39,929 bases of DNA. Origin: an uncultured Lentisphaeria bacterium (GTDB lineage Bacteria > Verrucomicrobiota > Lentisphaeria > Victivallales > UBA1829). The notes beneath the pieces are model-generated. The model was not told the DNA's origin, did no database searches, and worked only from the letters and a program-made list of their open reading frames with translations. Shown piece by piece: positions 8,085 through 17,417 of the stretch. Where the stretch lies: positions 1-39,929 of the forward strand of contig CASDPB010000031.1 in NCBI GenBank assembly GCA_949282305.1. The letters run 5' to 3'. Numbering within the stretch: the first letter of the stretch is position 1; every line of letters starts with the position of its first letter. The translations under genes were made by a program, and so were the position numbers.

Positions 8085-9446
8085 ATGGAAGCATTGAAAA
8101 TCGGTTATGCCGCCCTTTCAAAGGCGAGCTGGCGCACGGCAAAAATCGACGCATTGATGGAAGATACCGTGAAGAATCTCTCTTCCCTGGAAAATGCGGA
8201 ACTGCATCATCCGGGAAAACTGCTCACAACGGAAGACGAGGCGGAACAGGCCTGCGAAGAATTCCGCAGAACCGGCATCGACGTCCTTGTCATGCACTTC
8301 ATCACATTCCCCGCGGGAGCGCTGATTCCCGCGACGGGGACGCGCATCGGGAATATTCCGGTGATTCTCCTGGCAAATCCGGAAGAACCGGGAAAGGGAA
8401 AAATGTGGGAGCAAAACTCCTTCTGCGGCGCCAATCTCGGAGCATTTGTCATGAACCGCCTGAAAAAGCAGTATACATTTGTCAGGGCTCTTCCGGACAA
8501 TACGGCAGAAGCGCTGAAGCAGCCGTTAAGCGTGGTGCGCTGTCTCAAGGAACTGCGCTCCCTGCGCATCGGACTGGTCGGCGGACGGGTTCCGGGATTC
8601 TACACATCCAACTTCGATGAAATGAAACTCCGGCGCGAGCTCGGCGTAACGGTGGAAGTCAGCGATGTTGCAGAAGTACTCAGCACTGCCGCAGAACTCG
8701 CGGACGGACAGCTGGAAGAAGCCCGCGCCATTGTAAGAAATTCCGCGGCAGGCGTCTGCGCGGTGACGGATGCGGAGCTTGAAAAAGCGGCACGGCTGTT
8801 CGGCGCCTTCAAGTCGATGGCTCGGAAATACCGTCTATCCGAGTTCGCGGTGCGCTGCTGGCCGGAATTTTCGGATCTTTTCGGCATCGCCCCCTGCGCA
8901 GTGCTCGGGATGCTCAGTGACAACGGCTGGCCGACAAGCTGCGAAGGTGATGTTCCCGGTGCTGTCACAATGGCAATCCTGAAACTGCTCGCCGGAGGCG
9001 GAATTCCCTTCTTCGTCGATCTGATTTCCTATGAGGAAAAGGACAATACGGGAGTCGTCTGGCACTGCGGGGCGGCGCCGAAATCACTCTGCAGGGATTT
9101 CAGGGAAACACAGCTGCGGCTGCACATGCGCGTGGACGGCGGCGACAAGAAAGGCGTCACCAACGACTTTTCTCTGAAAGCCGGGCGCGTCACTCTTGCA
9201 AAACTGGATCAGGCGGCGGACGGTCATTACCGCATGCTGATCGCTCCGGGAACGGCGCTCGACACGGAACCCTATCTGCGGGGAAATCCTCTGCGCATCC
9301 GCTTCGACGATCCGGTGCCGGCTTTGATCGACACGATCATGAAAAAAGGATTCGAGCATCATTATGCCGTCATTCATGCGGATGTGAAACAGGAGCTTCT
9401 GCAGTTCTGCGAATGGATGAACATGGAACCGGTCACAGCGGGATGA
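8085..9446 (+). CDS. L-fucose/L-arabinose isomerase-like protein
   Basis: Protein of 453 residues resembling the short L-fucose isomerase-like family, which interconverts aldoses and ketoses. The N-terminal half has Rossmann-like layers (IDVLVMHFITFPAG, LRIGLVGGRVPGFY). The second half has GMLSDNGWPTSCEGDVPGA and VVWHCGAAPKSLC, with the Glu, Asp and His expected to bind the divalent metal. It is shorter than FucI proper (about 590 residues), so its true substrate may not be fucose. It is the first gene of a four-gene operon with gaps or overlaps of 10 bases or less. It is cytoplasmic, with no signal peptide. Confidence 0.8.
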   Translation: MEALKIGYAALSKASWRTAKIDALMEDTVKNLSSLENAELHHPGKLLTTEDEAEQACEEFRRTGIDVLVMHFITFPAGALIPATGTRIGNIPVILLANPEEPGKGKMWEQNSFCGANLGAFVMNRLKKQYTFVRALPDNTAEALKQPLSVVRCLKELRSLRIGLVGGRVPGFYTSNFDEMKLRRELGVTVEVSDVAEVLSTAAELADGQLEEARAIVRNSAAGVCAVTDAELEKAARLFGAFKSMARKYRLSEFAVRCWPEFSDLFGIAPCAVLGMLSDNGWPTSCEGDVPGAVTMAILKLLAGGGIPFFVDLISYEEKDNTGVVWHCGAAPKSLCRDFRETQLRLHMRVDGGDKKGVTNDFSLKAGRVTLAKLDQAADGHYRMLIAPGTALDTEPYLRGNPLRIRFDDPVPALIDTIMKKGFEHHYAVIHADVKQELLQFCEWMNMEPVTAG

Positions 9447-9450
9447 CACG

Positions 9451-10257
9451 ATGAAAAAATCACAAATTGCAGCACAGTTGTACAGTTTCCGCGATTTCAT
9501 CAAAACCCCGGAAGGCGTGAAGGACACGTTCCGCATTCTCCATGAAATGGGTTACGAAGCGGTTCAGCTCTCTTCCAGCCTCGCGGAAATGCCGGAGGAA
9601 AAACTTGCCGATCTGCTTGCGGAATATTCGCTGTCCCCCTGCTCCGCGCATGAAAACGGCGCGGACATCATCAATAAAACAGAGAAAGTCATAGAAAAAC
9701 TGAAAAAACTGCATTGTTCTCACCTTGCATATCCGGGTCCGCATGTCAATGTAACGGGAGAAGGCGAGGCGCGGGCGTTTGCACGGCTTCTTGACGAAAA
9801 AGCAGGGGAGTTTGCCTCGGCGGGAATCACGCTCGCATATCACAACCACCATGTGGAGTTCAAGCGTTTCGGCAGCAGAACTCTGCTGGAGCTGATCTAT
9901 GAAAATGCGCCGGGACTTGAAGGCGAGCTCGACACGCACTGGATACAGCGCGGCGGTGGAGACCCGGTCAAATGGATCCGGATGCTCGCCGGCAGAATGC
10001 AGGTGCTTCATGTAAAGGATTACGGGGTGGATTCCGCCGACCGCTCCAGTCTCTGGAACGGAAAGCCGGTGATGATGCCCGTGGGATACGGCAATCTGGA
10101 CTGGCGCGGAATCTTCGGAACGGCAGATGCCGCAGGCGTGAAATGGTATGTTGTGGAACATGACGCCGATGTGGACGACCCGTTCGAGTCCTTCAGGAAA
10201 AGTCTGAAATTCATAACAGATAATTTTGCAGAACAGACAGGAGGGAAATCATGTTGA
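9451..10257 (+). CDS. Sugar phosphate isomerase/epimerase (xylose isomerase-like TIM barrel)
   Basis: Cytoplasmic TIM-barrel protein of 268 residues in the AP endonuclease family 2 / xylose isomerase-like fold. It begins QIAAQLYSFRDF. The presumed metal ligands and active-site residues are in YHNHHVEF, ELDTHWIQRGG, LHVKDYG and VVEHD. The family includes hydroxypyruvate isomerase, inosose dehydratase and 3-keto-sugar epimerases or hydratases. Next to a Gfo/Idh/MocA oxidoreductase and ThuA, a role in keto-sugar turnover is the most reasonable inference. It starts 4 bases after the preceding stop and overlaps the following gene by 7 bases, which points to translational coupling. Confidence 0.85.
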   Translation: MKKSQIAAQLYSFRDFIKTPEGVKDTFRILHEMGYEAVQLSSSLAEMPEEKLADLLAEYSLSPCSAHENGADIINKTEKVIEKLKKLHCSHLAYPGPHVNVTGEGEARAFARLLDEKAGEFASAGITLAYHNHHVEFKRFGSRTLLELIYENAPGLEGELDTHWIQRGGGDPVKWIRMLAGRMQVLHVKDYGVDSADRSSLWNGKPVMMPVGYGNLDWRGIFGTADAAGVKWYVVEHDADVDDPFESFRKSLKFITDNFAEQTGGKSC

Positions 10258-11237
10258 AAGTCGCATTGATCGGAGCGGGACGCATGGCAAACGCACATGC
10301 GCCGCAACTTCAGAAAATCGAAAATGTCCAGATCGCGGGAGTGTATGACATTGATCCCGAAAAAAGCAGAGTGTTTGCGGAGCGTTACAATGTCCCGAAA
10401 CAGTATGCCTCGCAGGAGGAATTGCTCGCCGACAGGTCGCTGAATGGAATTCTGATGTGCCATTACTGTCCAGACCACGCGGCGTCCATGACAGCGGCGA
10501 TGAAAGCGGGATTCCGGTATATCTTCTGTGAAAAACCCGCAATCAGGAAAATGGAGGAAGGACCGACGCTTCTCAAAACCGCGGAGCAGTGCGGGGCAAG
10601 GATCATGATCGGCCATCACAGAAAGCATGATGAAATCAACAGGAAAATGCGCGAAATCATCCGCGGCGGCTCGCTCGGGACAATCCGTTTTGCGAAAGTC
10701 CAGTTCTGCAACAACCGGTTCTCACGTGAATGGGGCGATTATTTCGCGGACTATGAACGTTCCGGCGGCACAACGCTCGACATGGTGACACATTACATTG
10801 ATCTGCTGAACTGGTTCTTCGCAACGGAACCGGAGAGTGTCTACGCCCGCGCCGTAATGCTGGAAAAGAATATTCCGCCGGACAGGAAACCTTCGGATTA
10901 CGTCAGCGGAACACTGGTGTATAAAAACGGGATCATCTGCGGTCTGGAGTCCTCCTATCAGCGTTACGGCGTTTCTTATGACAATATCGAAGTTTACGGA
11001 GATGAACGCGCGGTCATCCTGCGGGAAGGCAGACTCAGGCTGTATGGCAAAAAGGAGGTCACGGAATATGACGTCTCCGACGCAATACCCTGCCAGGAAG
11101 AGCAGATGAGGGATTTTGTGAAAATGATGGAAGACGGCAAACCGCGGCAGACAACACTTGCGGAAGGCGTCATGGCAGCAGTAATCGCGCTCGGAATGCT
11201 GGAATCCTCCGAAACCGGGAAAGTGTATCAATTCTGA
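10251..11237 (+). CDS. Gfo/Idh/MocA family NAD(P)-dependent oxidoreductase
   Basis: Protein of 328 residues. The N-terminal Rossmann domain begins KVALIGAGRMANAHAPQL with the GxGxxA dinucleotide-binding signature. CEKPAIRK near residue 95 carries the EKP motif, whose Lys usually takes part in catalysis. GGTTLDMVTHYIDLLNWFF near 170-190 holds the conserved Asp and His of the substrate domain. Members oxidise a hydroxyl of a sugar, inositol or glycoside. An AGGAGGG ribosome site lies inside the end of the previous gene. The operon context (isomerases, ThuA) suggests formation or reduction of a keto-sugar; the substrate is unknown. Confidence 0.88.
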   Translation: MLKVALIGAGRMANAHAPQLQKIENVQIAGVYDIDPEKSRVFAERYNVPKQYASQEELLADRSLNGILMCHYCPDHAASMTAAMKAGFRYIFCEKPAIRKMEEGPTLLKTAEQCGARIMIGHHRKHDEINRKMREIIRGGSLGTIRFAKVQFCNNRFSREWGDYFADYERSGGTTLDMVTHYIDLLNWFFATEPESVYARAVMLEKNIPPDRKPSDYVSGTLVYKNGIICGLESSYQRYGVSYDNIEVYGDERAVILREGRLRLYGKKEVTEYDVSDAIPCQEEQMRDFVKMMEDGKPRQTTLAEGVMAAVIALGMLESSETGKVYQF

Positions 11238-11247
11238 AAGGAAAGCA

Positions 11248-12021
11248 ATGGAGAACCGAATCAAAGTCACGATTTGGAACGAGTTCATTCATGAAAACAC
11301 GAACGAAGCCGCGGCAAAGATGTATCCCGGAGGACTGCATAAAGCCATTGCGCGCGGCATAGCGGCTCCGGACTTCGAGATTCGCTTCGCCACGCTTCGG
11401 CAGGATGCGGAACACGGGCTGTCCGAAGAACTTCTGCGGAACACCGACGTCCTGCTGTGGTGGGGACACTGCGCACATGACCAGGTCAGCGATGAAATTG
11501 TCCGGCGCGTCATACAAAATGTCTGGGACGGCATGGGGCTGATCTGTCTTCACTCCGCTCACATGTCCAAAGTATTCCGCCGTCTGAACGGCACAAGCGG
11601 AAAACTGCACTGGCGCGAAGCGGAGGAACGCGAGCGCATCTGGTGCGTGAACCCGGCACACCCGATCGCAAAAGACGTGCCGGAATCCTTTGTCCTGGAT
11701 TACGAGGAAATGTACGGGGAACCGTTCATGATTGCTCCCGAAGCGCAGGTCGTTTTTCTGTCCTGGTTTGAGGGCGGCGAAGCCTTCCGCAGCGGAGTGA
11801 CGCTTCAACGCGGCAACGGCAGGATTTTCTATTTCCGCCCGGGACACGAAACCTATCCGTCTTTCCATAATGAACATGTTCTGCGGATCATCTCCAATGC
11901 GGTCCGCTGGGCAAAACCGACGGTGCGCACGGCATATCCGAAGACACATCGGGAAGAGTCCTATGAAAAGATTTCCGCAAAGAAACTCTCATTCGGCAAG
12001 GCGGGCATCGTCCTGAACTGA
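11248..12021 (+). CDS. ThuA-domain protein
   Basis: Protein of 257 residues with the ThuA fold, related to class I glutamine amidotransferases. Visible features are VLLWWGHCAHDQV near residue 70, GLICLHSAHMSKVF near 95, and the closing block GRIFYFRPGHETYPSFHNEHVLRII near 192-216. ThuA proteins were named from rhizobial trehalose use and often sit beside Gfo/Idh/MocA oxidoreductases; recent ideas place them in 3-keto-disaccharide breakdown. An AAAGGAAAG ribosome site precedes the start. It is the last gene of the operon and converges with the second AraC gene. There is no signal peptide. Confidence 0.85.
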   Translation: MENRIKVTIWNEFIHENTNEAAAKMYPGGLHKAIARGIAAPDFEIRFATLRQDAEHGLSEELLRNTDVLLWWGHCAHDQVSDEIVRRVIQNVWDGMGLICLHSAHMSKVFRRLNGTSGKLHWREAEERERIWCVNPAHPIAKDVPESFVLDYEEMYGEPFMIAPEAQVVFLSWFEGGEAFRSGVTLQRGNGRIFYFRPGHETYPSFHNEHVLRIISNAVRWAKPTVRTAYPKTHREESYEKISAKKLSFGKAGIVLN

Positions 12022-12188
12022 TGACTCCCCCCGAGCTGAATGCGGGGCATTCGAGATGCCGTGACGGTGACAAAAGTTCAAAACCGCGGGGCGTACTGCC
12101 CTGCGGCACTCCCCGGCATGACTCTGCCGCCACGGCAAAAGAATGAATACAGCCCGAAACGGCAGTCAGGACAGAACCAGGAGGAAGT
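12022..12188. other. Convergent intergenic region with stem-loops
   Basis: GAATGC-GGG-GCATTC (12038-12052) and CCGCGGGGC-GTACT-GCCCTGCGG (12084-12106, one G:U pair) can fold into hairpins. They lie between the convergent ThuA and AraC genes and may act as a two-way terminator, although no clear T run follows. No gene is seen here. Confidence 0.4.
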
Positions 12189-13067
12189 TCATTCCTGCCG
12201 GGGATCAGACTTATCCGGTCGGAAACGCCTGAACATGTATTTCTTTCTGTATTCCCTCGGTGCTTCACAATCCGGATAGCTTTTAAAAAAACGACAGAAA
12301 GAACTTTTGTCCGGAAAGCCGCACCGGATTCCAACTTCGCCGATGGAAAGATCGCTTTCCGTCAGGAGCTGACGCGCCCTGGCATGACGCCGGTTACGGA
12401 TATATTCGCTGGGCGAAAGATGCATTCTCTCCATGAATTTCAGTGAAAATGTCGAACGGTTCAGAGCAACCGCGGCAGACACATTATTGACATTCAGATC
12501 AAAATTTGACAAATTGTTGTCAATATATTCCACCGCCTGCTCAACAGGGTCCCGCATGACACGGTGTTTTTCCTCCAGCGACTCCCCGATATATTCAAAC
12601 AGAGAGAAAATCAAAAACGACGCCCGTCGGACTGAAACAGGATCATCATGCGAAACCAGCGCCATCAGTTTATGATGAATATCGCGGGGAAAGCCGTTTT
12701 TCAGGGAAACCACCCGCGGAAAGCAGTAACTGGCAAACACGGACATGGCAAGCGGTCCGTCAATATTAATCCACGCATTCTGACAGTCTTCCGTTTCCGG
12801 TTTGAAGCGGTGTTCTTCATTGGGATAATAAAAGATCACATCGCCTTCCCGCATGGAGAAAGGCTCCTGAAAAAGAAAAGCCGTTCCCGCCCCCGCGGTG
12901 CAGAACGTCATGCCGATATAATCGGAAAGCAGCGAAGGCACCTCGCCGTCGCTTTCCCTTGCCTCTGTATGCGCCCCTACACTTCTCACATACAACGGAA
13001 GAGGGATGTGCAGGGGCGGTTTTTTCAATGGTCTGGCGATACACTCATACATCACATTTCTTCCCAA
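12189..13067 (-). CDS. AraC-family transcriptional regulator
   Basis: Regulator of 292 residues. The N-terminal part looks like an AraC cupin domain ([34 protein letters not shown]). The C-terminal part has two helix-turn-helix motifs: [26 protein letters not shown]-like, then [25 protein letters not shown] with P.EYRKKY. It is divergent from the prepilin-like plus glycosidase pair at 13167-16929 with only 99 bases between start codons, so this pair is the most likely target. The inducer is probably a sugar released by the glycosidase; that is inference. Confidence 0.88.
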   Translation of the reverse strand: MGRNVMYECIARPLKKPPLHIPLPLYVRSVGAHTEARESDGEVPSLLSDYIGMTFCTAGAGTAFLFQEPFSMREGDVIFYYPNEEHRFKPETEDCQNAWINIDGPLAMSVFASYCFPRVVSLKNGFPRDIHHKLMALVSHDDPVSVRRASFLIFSLFEYIGESLEEKHRVMRDPVEQAVEYIDNNLSNFDLNVNNVSAAVALNRSTFSLKFMERMHLSPSEYIRNRRHARARQLLTESDLSIGEVGIRCGFPDKSSFCRFFKSYPDCEAPREYRKKYMFRRFRPDKSDPRQE

Positions 13068-13087
13068 AGGATAATTCTGCCAACAGA

Positions 13088-13117
13088 TTGTCTATTGTAT
13101 TTTGAGGAGAATATATT
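13088..13117 (+). promoter_or_regulatory. Candidate promoter of the prepilin-like/glycosidase pair
   Basis: TTGTCT (13088-13093) and TATATT (13112-13117) are 18 bases apart in the region shared with the divergent AraC gene. The AT-rich stretch 13111-13124 offers other -10 choices. A ribosome site AGGAAAAGGAA lies before the ATG at 13167. Confidence 0.35.
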
Positions 13118-13166
13118 ATATTTTCCGGAAAAAGCAATCTTAATACAACAGGAAAAGGAATTTTTC

Positions 13167-13943
13167 ATGAAGAAAAAAACTCCTCCAGGTTCAGAGGTAA
13201 AGAGAGGCGCGGAAACTTCGCTTATTTACTTTACCATGGTGGAACTGCTTGTCGTAATAGCGATCATCGCCGTTCTTGCATCCATGCTTCTGCCGGCACT
13301 GAGCAAGGCACGGGAATCAGCGCGCGCCATCGCATGTCTCGGAAATCAAAGGCAGTGCATACAGGCTCAGTTTCTGTATGCCGACACCTACAAGGTCATC
13401 ATAGGCAAAAGCAAAGCGAACTGGTCCTGGGCAAGACTGTTTGTCCAGGAAAAACTGCTTCCATACGGTCCCGTGATGCAATGCCCGATCCAGCCGTCCG
13501 GAACAGAATTCCGGTTTGCCGAAGGGAAGAAAACAGAGGCCTGGGAATATGATTATTCTTACGGCGTCTACAATACGTGGGTCGAACAGAACAGCTACGA
13601 CCAGACCCATGTCATCCCCCGGCTCGGTGATTTTGTCAATAAAGCCAGCGTTGAACGCTATCTTTATCCCGACAGGATGAAACGTCCGTCAGCCACCATC
13701 ATCATGGGAGACTCGCGCAAGAAGGATTCGCTTGGAGTTTCAGAGTGTTACTCATTCGTCTATACCAACATCAACGCAAACCTTGCGCATCTCTGGCTGG
13801 GACACAAGAACAAGGCGAACTGTGTTTTCGGAGACGGCCATATCGCCGGACTTGACAAAAATTCGCTGGCAAATCAGCTTGTCCCAATCCTTGTCATCCG
13901 CCTTTTTGACGGAACTCCCGTCCAAATCGCCACCCCGGAATGA
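13167..13943 (+). CDS. Prepilin-like H-X9-DG protein (first glycosidase-linked copy)
   Basis: Protein of 258 residues with a class III prepilin signal: a basic leader of about 21 residues, then [30 protein letters not shown], which would be cut before Phe and form the N-terminal helix of a pseudopilin. The Glu at mature position 5 is kept; the residue before the cut is Tyr, not Gly. The C-terminal half holds [15 protein letters not shown], an exact H-X9-DG motif typical of the large prepilin-like families of Lentisphaerota and Planctomycetota. The function of these proteins is not established. It is 31 bases upstream of a secreted glycosidase and very probably in one transcript with it. The frame is open upstream, but the ATG at 13167 has the ribosome site and gives the normal leader length. 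Confidence 0.85.
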   Translation: MKKKTPPGSEVKRGAETSLIYFTMVELLVVIAIIAVLASMLLPALSKARESARAIACLGNQRQCIQAQFLYADTYKVIIGKSKANWSWARLFVQEKLLPYGPVMQCPIQPSGTEFRFAEGKKTEAWEYDYSYGVYNTWVEQNSYDQTHVIPRLGDFVNKASVERYLYPDRMKRPSATIIMGDSRKKDSLGVSECYSFVYTNINANLAHLWLGHKNKANCVFGDGHIAGLDKNSLANQLVPILVIRLFDGTPVQIATPE

Positions 13944-13974
13944 ACCGCAAATAAAATCAGGGGAGGAAATTGCC

Positions 13975-16929
13975 ATGATTTCTCTTTTCAACATGCTTGT
14001 TTTCCTTGTTCTGGCAAACGGCATTGTCACAGCGGAATCCGCGGAAACGGAATGGAATCCACTTTCCAGGGCAAATGAAATCCGCAGTTGGAAAGTCTAC
14101 AACGGGACGGAATTTCCCGGGGCAAAAGGCAGACTTTCGGAAAACGCCGACGGCAGTCTGCTGCTCTCCGGAAAATTTGAAGGGCGAAGCGTCTACGTCG
14201 CGGCGGCGCTGAGATTGCGCATCACGAATCCGCAGACCAGAATCAAAGTGACAGCTGTCACCGACTGCCGGCTGGCTCTCCGCTGTCAGGATGCGAATGG
14301 GCATTTCTGGCAAACTGCCGCGGTATCTTTAAAAGCGGAGGAGAAATATACGCTGTCCGTCGCACCGGATCAGAAATGGGCGGTCTGCTGGGGCGGAGCG
14401 AAAAAAGGAGGACAGCCGGTTCTCCCCTATCGTCGCATTCAAATCAATGCAATGAGAAATCCTGAAGCCCCGGAAGTGAAACTCCGGATTGATGCGGTTC
14501 AGACTCCGCAGCCCCCGGTCTCTCTGGAACCAATCGCATTGCCGGTGCAGGTTCCGGATTCAGAGGAGCCGCGTTCACCGAAGCTGGTACTGCGCAACAG
14601 CCGGGCTCAGAAACTCCGGCTTTCCGGAGAAATCCGGGTAACAGCCTATGACGAATCCAGCCTTGCAGTCAAAGTAAATCAGGAGCTTCCCGGCAGGGGA
14701 AAAAGCGAGATTGCACTTCCCATTCCGGAAAAGCTCCAGGGCACATGGCGGGTGGCATGGGATCTCGCCGACAGAAGCGCCGGACTCACCTTCAAGGGAG
14801 AAGACCGTTTCAGTCGAATGATTCCGGCAGGAACACTTCCCGGCAGGCCCGCAGGTTTTCTGTTCGGCATCGCCTCCCATCCGGAATATTACTCCGTCGG
14901 AGAACGGGAAAAAATGGCAGAAGCGGCAGCGCTCTGCGGGGCGCACCTTATCCGCACAGATGCACGCTGGACTCATCAGATTCAGCCAAAGCCGAATATC
15001 TGGAACTATCAAATTCTCGACTCCGTTGTCGATATTTTTACCGGAAAAGGCGTTGAAATCCAATTAATTCTAGCCGGCTGCCCGGACTGGGCTGTCGCGA
15101 AAGAGTGGACGCCCAGGAATCCCGCCGCGAAACAGCCGACCCGAGGACGCCGCCCGGATTATGCCGCCTGGCGGGAATTCGTCCGAAAAACGGTCTGCCG
15201 CTATGCAGACAGAATTCATCTCTATGAAGTCTGGAATGAACCGGACACCATCAGTTTTGCAAACTTCGCTACCGAGGAATACATGCGGCTCCAGGAGATT
15301 GCATTCCGGGAAATCAAAGCCGTTTCTCCTGACCTGAAAGTCATCAGCGGCGGACTTGCCAGTTATTCCCCGGGCAAAAAAGAACTTTTTGAACAGATCG
15401 CCCGGAGCTCCAGCTGCGACATTTTCGGCTTTCATGGTCACGGTCGGACAGGAGGTTATCTTCAGCAGCTCAGAGAACTCAGGAGAATTCTCAGGTCATA
15501 TCCGAAACCATGGTATTCCAATGAAACGGCAATTTCATCGCTCTCCTGCGGAGAATATCAACAGGCGGCAACACTTTTCAAGAAACTTTTCGCCGCATGG
15601 GAAAACGGCGCAATCGGCTACACATGGTATAACCTGCGCGAAAAGGGAAACGATCCGGAAAACAGTGAACATCACTATGGAATGCTCACTTACGATTTCA
15701 GGGCAAAACCGGTTTACCTGACCTTCAATATGCTGACAACGCTGTTCAGAGGCGCCCGATTTGCCGGACATTTCCCGCTCTCCAATGATCTGACATCCTG
15801 CTGCTTCCGAGCAGCCAACGGCGACTGGCTTTATCCATACTGGAAATCTGATTCCGTCTCCGAATCGCTCTACGCCATCGGAGGAATCAGTCAGGGCAAA
15901 GCGGAATGGATCGATCTGGTCGGAAACCGCCATCCGGTGCAAATCCATGAAGGTTCCGCCGTCGTCAAAGCCACGGCGGAACCGCGAATCCTGCGAATTC
16001 CGGCACAAGCCGGTCAGCCTTTCCCTTTGGGAAAACTCTTCTCCGGTACCGCAGTGCTGCCGGCTGCCCCCGGCGGAGAGTCAACCTGGGACTTTGTTCT
16101 TCGCAATCCATACACAACACCGCATCGCTGGAAGTTTGCCGCCATACTGCCCGATTCCGTTGCGGCAGCGACGCCATCTGAAATCAGGCTTCAGCCCGGA
16201 GAGGAAAAACATTTCCGCATCCGGGTGAAAACTTCCGCCGAATTCATGTCGCTCAATCCGTCGCAAAAAGTCGCGGTTCTGAAACTTTCCGGAGAGGAGC
16301 TGCGGTTCCCGCTTCAAAGTCAAATCAGAATTCCGCGGGAAAAACTTCCCGAAGCCGCTCAATTCCAGCTTAATCGTGCAGATCAGGTGGTTTCTCTCGC
16401 GGATCATGATCCTCAAAATGCACACCTGTTCTGGCATGGACCCGCCGACCTCGGCGCTGAAATACGGCTCGCGTATGACTCCGATCATTTGAAATTGCGC
16501 GTCGACGTCACAGACGACCGTCACATCGTCAAATATTATGGCGATGCCGCATGGAAAAGCGACAGCATCCAGTTTGCCCTTCTTCTGAATTCTCAGAAAA
16601 GCCCCTGGAAAATCGGAGCATCCCATGCGACTCCGGGACAGCCGAAGATATTTATCTGGACTGCCCCCAAAGGGTTCCATGCGAAGAAAACAGCAATGAA
16701 AATCCGTGCAAGGACTTCACGGGACGAAACTGCGAAACGAACTGTTTACGAGATGGAAATCCCCTGCGCCGCCATCGGTCTGGACCCCCGGAAGACAAAC
16801 AGCATCCGTTTCAATCTGCTGGTAAATGACAACGACGGAGATATGCGGGAGTCCTATATGACTCTTGCCCCCGGGCTGGGCAGCGCCAGTCTTGAAACGG
16901 CAGAATATCCGCTCATTTATCTGGACTGA
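13975..16929 (+). CDS. Large secreted clan-A glycoside hydrolase with C-terminal CBM9-like domain
   Basis: Protein of 984 residues starting after a strong GGGGAGG. A signal peptide (about 1-23) precedes a beta-rich region. A TIM barrel lies at about 298-600. YEVWNEPD near residue 422 gives the likely acid/base Glu E422, and WYSNETAIS the likely nucleophile E517, the arrangement of clan GH-A enzymes such as GH39-like or GH5-like families. Next come an Ig-like or NEW3-like region at about 680-765 and a C-terminal domain at about 795-984 (HLFWHGPADLGAEIRLAYD, DDRHIVKYYG) resembling CBM9/DOMON carbohydrate-binding modules. It should be exported and act on a plant or host polysaccharide; the exact family is unsure. 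It is paired with the prepilin-like gene upstream. Confidence 0.8.
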   Translation: MISLFNMLVFLVLANGIVTAESAETEWNPLSRANEIRSWKVYNGTEFPGAKGRLSENADGSLLLSGKFEGRSVYVAAALRLRITNPQTRIKVTAVTDCRLALRCQDANGHFWQTAAVSLKAEEKYTLSVAPDQKWAVCWGGAKKGGQPVLPYRRIQINAMRNPEAPEVKLRIDAVQTPQPPVSLEPIALPVQVPDSEEPRSPKLVLRNSRAQKLRLSGEIRVTAYDESSLAVKVNQELPGRGKSEIALPIPEKLQGTWRVAWDLADRSAGLTFKGEDRFSRMIPAGTLPGRPAGFLFGIASHPEYYSVGEREKMAEAAALCGAHLIRTDARWTHQIQPKPNIWNYQILDSVVDIFTGKGVEIQLILAGCPDWAVAKEWTPRNPAAKQPTRGRRPDYAAWREFVRKTVCRYADRIHLYEVWNEPDTISFANFATEEYMRLQEIAFREIKAVSPDLKVISGGLASYSPGKKELFEQIARSSSCDIFGFHGHGRTGGYLQQLRELRRILRSYPKPWYSNETAISSLSCGEYQQAATLFKKLFAAWENGAIGYTWYNLREKGNDPENSEHHYGMLTYDFRAKPVYLTFNMLTTLFRGARFAGHFPLSNDLTSCCFRAANGDWLYPYWKSDSVSESLYAIGGISQGKAEWIDLVGNRHPVQIHEGSAVVKATAEPRILRIPAQAGQPFPLGKLFSGTAVLPAAPGGESTWDFVLRNPYTTPHRWKFAAILPDSVAAATPSEIRLQPGEEKHFRIRVKTSAEFMSLNPSQKVAVLKLSGEELRFPLQSQIRIPREKLPEAAQFQLNRADQVVSLADHDPQNAHLFWHGPADLGAEIRLAYDSDHLKLRVDVTDDRHIVKYYGDAAWKSDSIQFALLLNSQKSPWKIGASHATPGQPKIFIWTAPKGFHAKKTAMKIRARTSRDETAKRTVYEMEIPCAAIGLDPRKTNSIRFNLLVNDNDGDMRESYMTLAPGLGSASLETAEYPLIYLD

Positions 16930-16967
16930 ACCTCCGGTTTCTCCAGCAGAACCGTTTTCAGCGCGAA

Positions 16968-16996
16968 GCGGGGGAAGGATTCCAGTCCCTCCCCGC
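16968..16996. other. Stem-loop downstream of the large glycosidase
   Basis: GCGGGG (16968-16973) pairs with CCCCGC (16991-16996), extended by a small internal loop and AGGA/TCC-type pairing. It lies 40 bases after the glycosidase stop. There is no T run, so terminator function is uncertain. The rest of 16930-17189 shows nothing further. Confidence 0.35.
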
Positions 16997-17189
16997 AGCA
17001 AAGTCATCCGCCGGCAGACTGAAAGCCGGAAACTTCCGGGAAAGTCATATCGGTAAATTGCGTCTGCACTGTTTTTCAGAAATTCTCGCGGAATGTCCTT
17101 CACGCATTTCCGCCCGGCACGGACAGGCATTGCAAAATCAATCAAAGCCGACGGAGAAAACACATTTCCATGAAAGGGACTAAAGGAAG

Positions 17190-17265
17190 TGGAGGCGTGG
17201 GTGGGAGTCGAACCCACTACATACGGTTTTGCAAACCGCTCCCTTAGCCGTTCGAGCACCACGCC
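17190..17265 (-). tRNA. trnC: tRNA-Cys (anticodon GCA)
   Basis: The minus strand folds into a full cloverleaf of 76 bases. The acceptor stem GGCGTGG pairs with CCACGCC. The anticodon arm GCGGT-TTGCAAA-ACCGT has anticodon GCA, and the T arm is GTGGG-TTCGACT-CCCAC. The discriminator base is T, as tRNA-Cys requires, and CCA is encoded. The D stem contains a G:U pair. Confidence 0.95.
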
Positions 17266-17271
17266 ATCAGA

Positions 17272-17292
17272 CCATGCTTCGGGAAAGCATGG
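17272..17292 (-). other. 8-bp hairpin in the tRNA-Cys leader
   Basis: CCATGCTT (17272-17279) and AAGCATGG (17285-17292) are perfect inverted copies with a 5-base loop. It ends 6 bases before the mature 5' end of tRNA-Cys, between it and its promoter. It could mark the precursor for 5' processing. Confidence 0.45.
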
Positions 17293-17297
17293 GGGTA

Positions 17298-17325
17298 AAT
17301 ATAATCCTCTCTTTTCAAAAAGCAA
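17298..17325 (-). promoter_or_regulatory. Candidate tRNA-Cys promoter
   Basis: On the minus strand TTGCTT (17325-17320) and TATATT (17303-17298) are 16 bases apart, about 33 bases before the mature tRNA. The -10 has 5 consensus matches. Confidence 0.45.
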
Positions 17326-17354
17326 GTCATTTAAAAGAAAAATAAGTTTTTTTC

Positions 17355-17383
17355 TTGACTTATCCTTCTTTGCAATGTAATCT
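17355..17383 (+). promoter_or_regulatory. Candidate prmA promoter
   Basis: TTGACT (17355-17360, 5 of 6) is followed by TAATCT (17378-17383) at 17 bases or TGTAAT (17376-17381, 5 of 6) at 15 bases. It is divergent from the tRNA-Cys promoter. Confidence 0.4.
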
Positions 17384-17417
17384 ATTCCAACTCAATAATA
17401 ATGGAAAAGGCTTGCAA

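Noticed and set aside
12022-12188. Extension of the second AraC frame or a small gene in the convergent gap
   Set aside because: The AraC stop at 12189 is in the normal place after the second helix-turn-helix; short frames here have no ribosome site or family pattern.
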